Shown here one piece after another: positions 31,109-31,155 of a stretch of 31,155 nt of DNA (its first letter is position 1; each line of letters opens with the position of its first letter). This DNA is from an uncultured Collinsella sp. (GTDB lineage Bacteria; Actinomycetota; Coriobacteriia; Coriobacteriales; Coriobacteriaceae). Where the stretch lies: assembly GCA_900549555.1 (NCBI GenBank), contig UROO01000013.1, positions 1 to 31,155 on the forward strand. The letters run 5' to 3'. The translations under genes and the position numbers were made by a program. The notes under the pieces are model-generated. The model was not told where the DNA came from. It did not search any database and worked only from the letters and a program-made list of their open reading frames with translations.

Positions 31109-31155
31109 CTGTCTCTTATACACATCTCCGAGCCCACGAGACGGACTCCTATCTC
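31109..31155 (+). other. Illumina Nextera adapter contamination
   Basis: 31109-31127 is the 19-bp transposase mosaic end CTGTCTCTTATACACATCT, and 31128-31142 is CCGAGCCCACGAGAC of the read-2 side adapter. 31143-31150 is GGACTCCT, as I recall the N705 index. 31151-31155 ATCTC begins the P7 sequence. The stretch is synthetic and should be trimmed. Confidence 0.98.

Noticed and set aside
31108..31137. Start codon and first ten residues (MGSEMCIRDR) of the homoserine dehydrogenase frame
   Set aside because: They are translated Nextera adapter and not genomic sequence.

Overview
The window reads as a contig-end fragment of a high-GC Gram-positive genome of the class Coriobacteriia, most likely Collinsella or a close relative. 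This is inferred from the G+C-rich codon use, the single-chain clostridial-type PurL, signal peptides with sortase-like sorting signals, and the gene mix. I could not run a search to confirm it. The last 47 bases are not genomic: they are an Illumina Nextera transposase/index adapter joined to a truncated homoserine dehydrogenase gene.

Layout. 1-3031 (+): the 3' end of an unknown gene, a terminator, then a two-gene unit of a bacterial Elp3 and a membrane-anchored spermidine-synthase-like protein. 3189-4549: a visibly less G+C-rich MFS transporter followed by a tiny coupled ORF or decayed gene. 4550-10168 (-): a three-gene cassette of TerB-N/TerB-C protein, BrxD-like ATPase and Lhr/BrxHI-like helicase, the best candidate for an under-described DNA-processing or defence system. 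10257-10973 (-): a DUF554 membrane protein. 11092-14277 (-): a five-gene surface/secretion operon that parallels Firmicute WxL loci (small cytosolic protein, membrane-anchored protein, WxL-like secreted protein, 85-residue LAQTG mini-anchor, large cysteine-containing secreted protein). 14623-18248 (+): a flavin-based lactate (or 2-hydroxyacid) dehydrogenase with EtfB and a ferredoxin-fused EtfA. 18245-20190: an HD-domain hydrolase divergent from an azlCD amino-acid exporter. 20333-22688 (+): a KdgT-type permease and a membrane diguanylate cyclase. 22878-23813 (-): an EamA transporter. 23913-27659 (-): purL. 27844-29406 (+): a CPA2-type antiporter. 29420-29589: a tandem array of three 46-bp palindromes with an exact 62-bp period. 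29688-30437 (-): an SDR oxidoreductase. 30661-31108 (-): the C-terminal part of homoserine dehydrogenase.

Non-coding signals include five strong rho-independent terminator-like hairpins, extended -10 promoters of the form TGC-TAnnnT in front of four transcription units, an interleaved pair of 7-bp inverted repeats (pseudoknot topology) in the purL leader, and a 10-bp inverted repeat between the HD gene and azlC. No rRNA, tRNA, CRISPR array, integrase or insertion sequence was seen.

The metabolic genes fit a fermentative gut anaerobe: lactate oxidation by electron confurcation, sugar-acid uptake, amino-acid export and purine synthesis.
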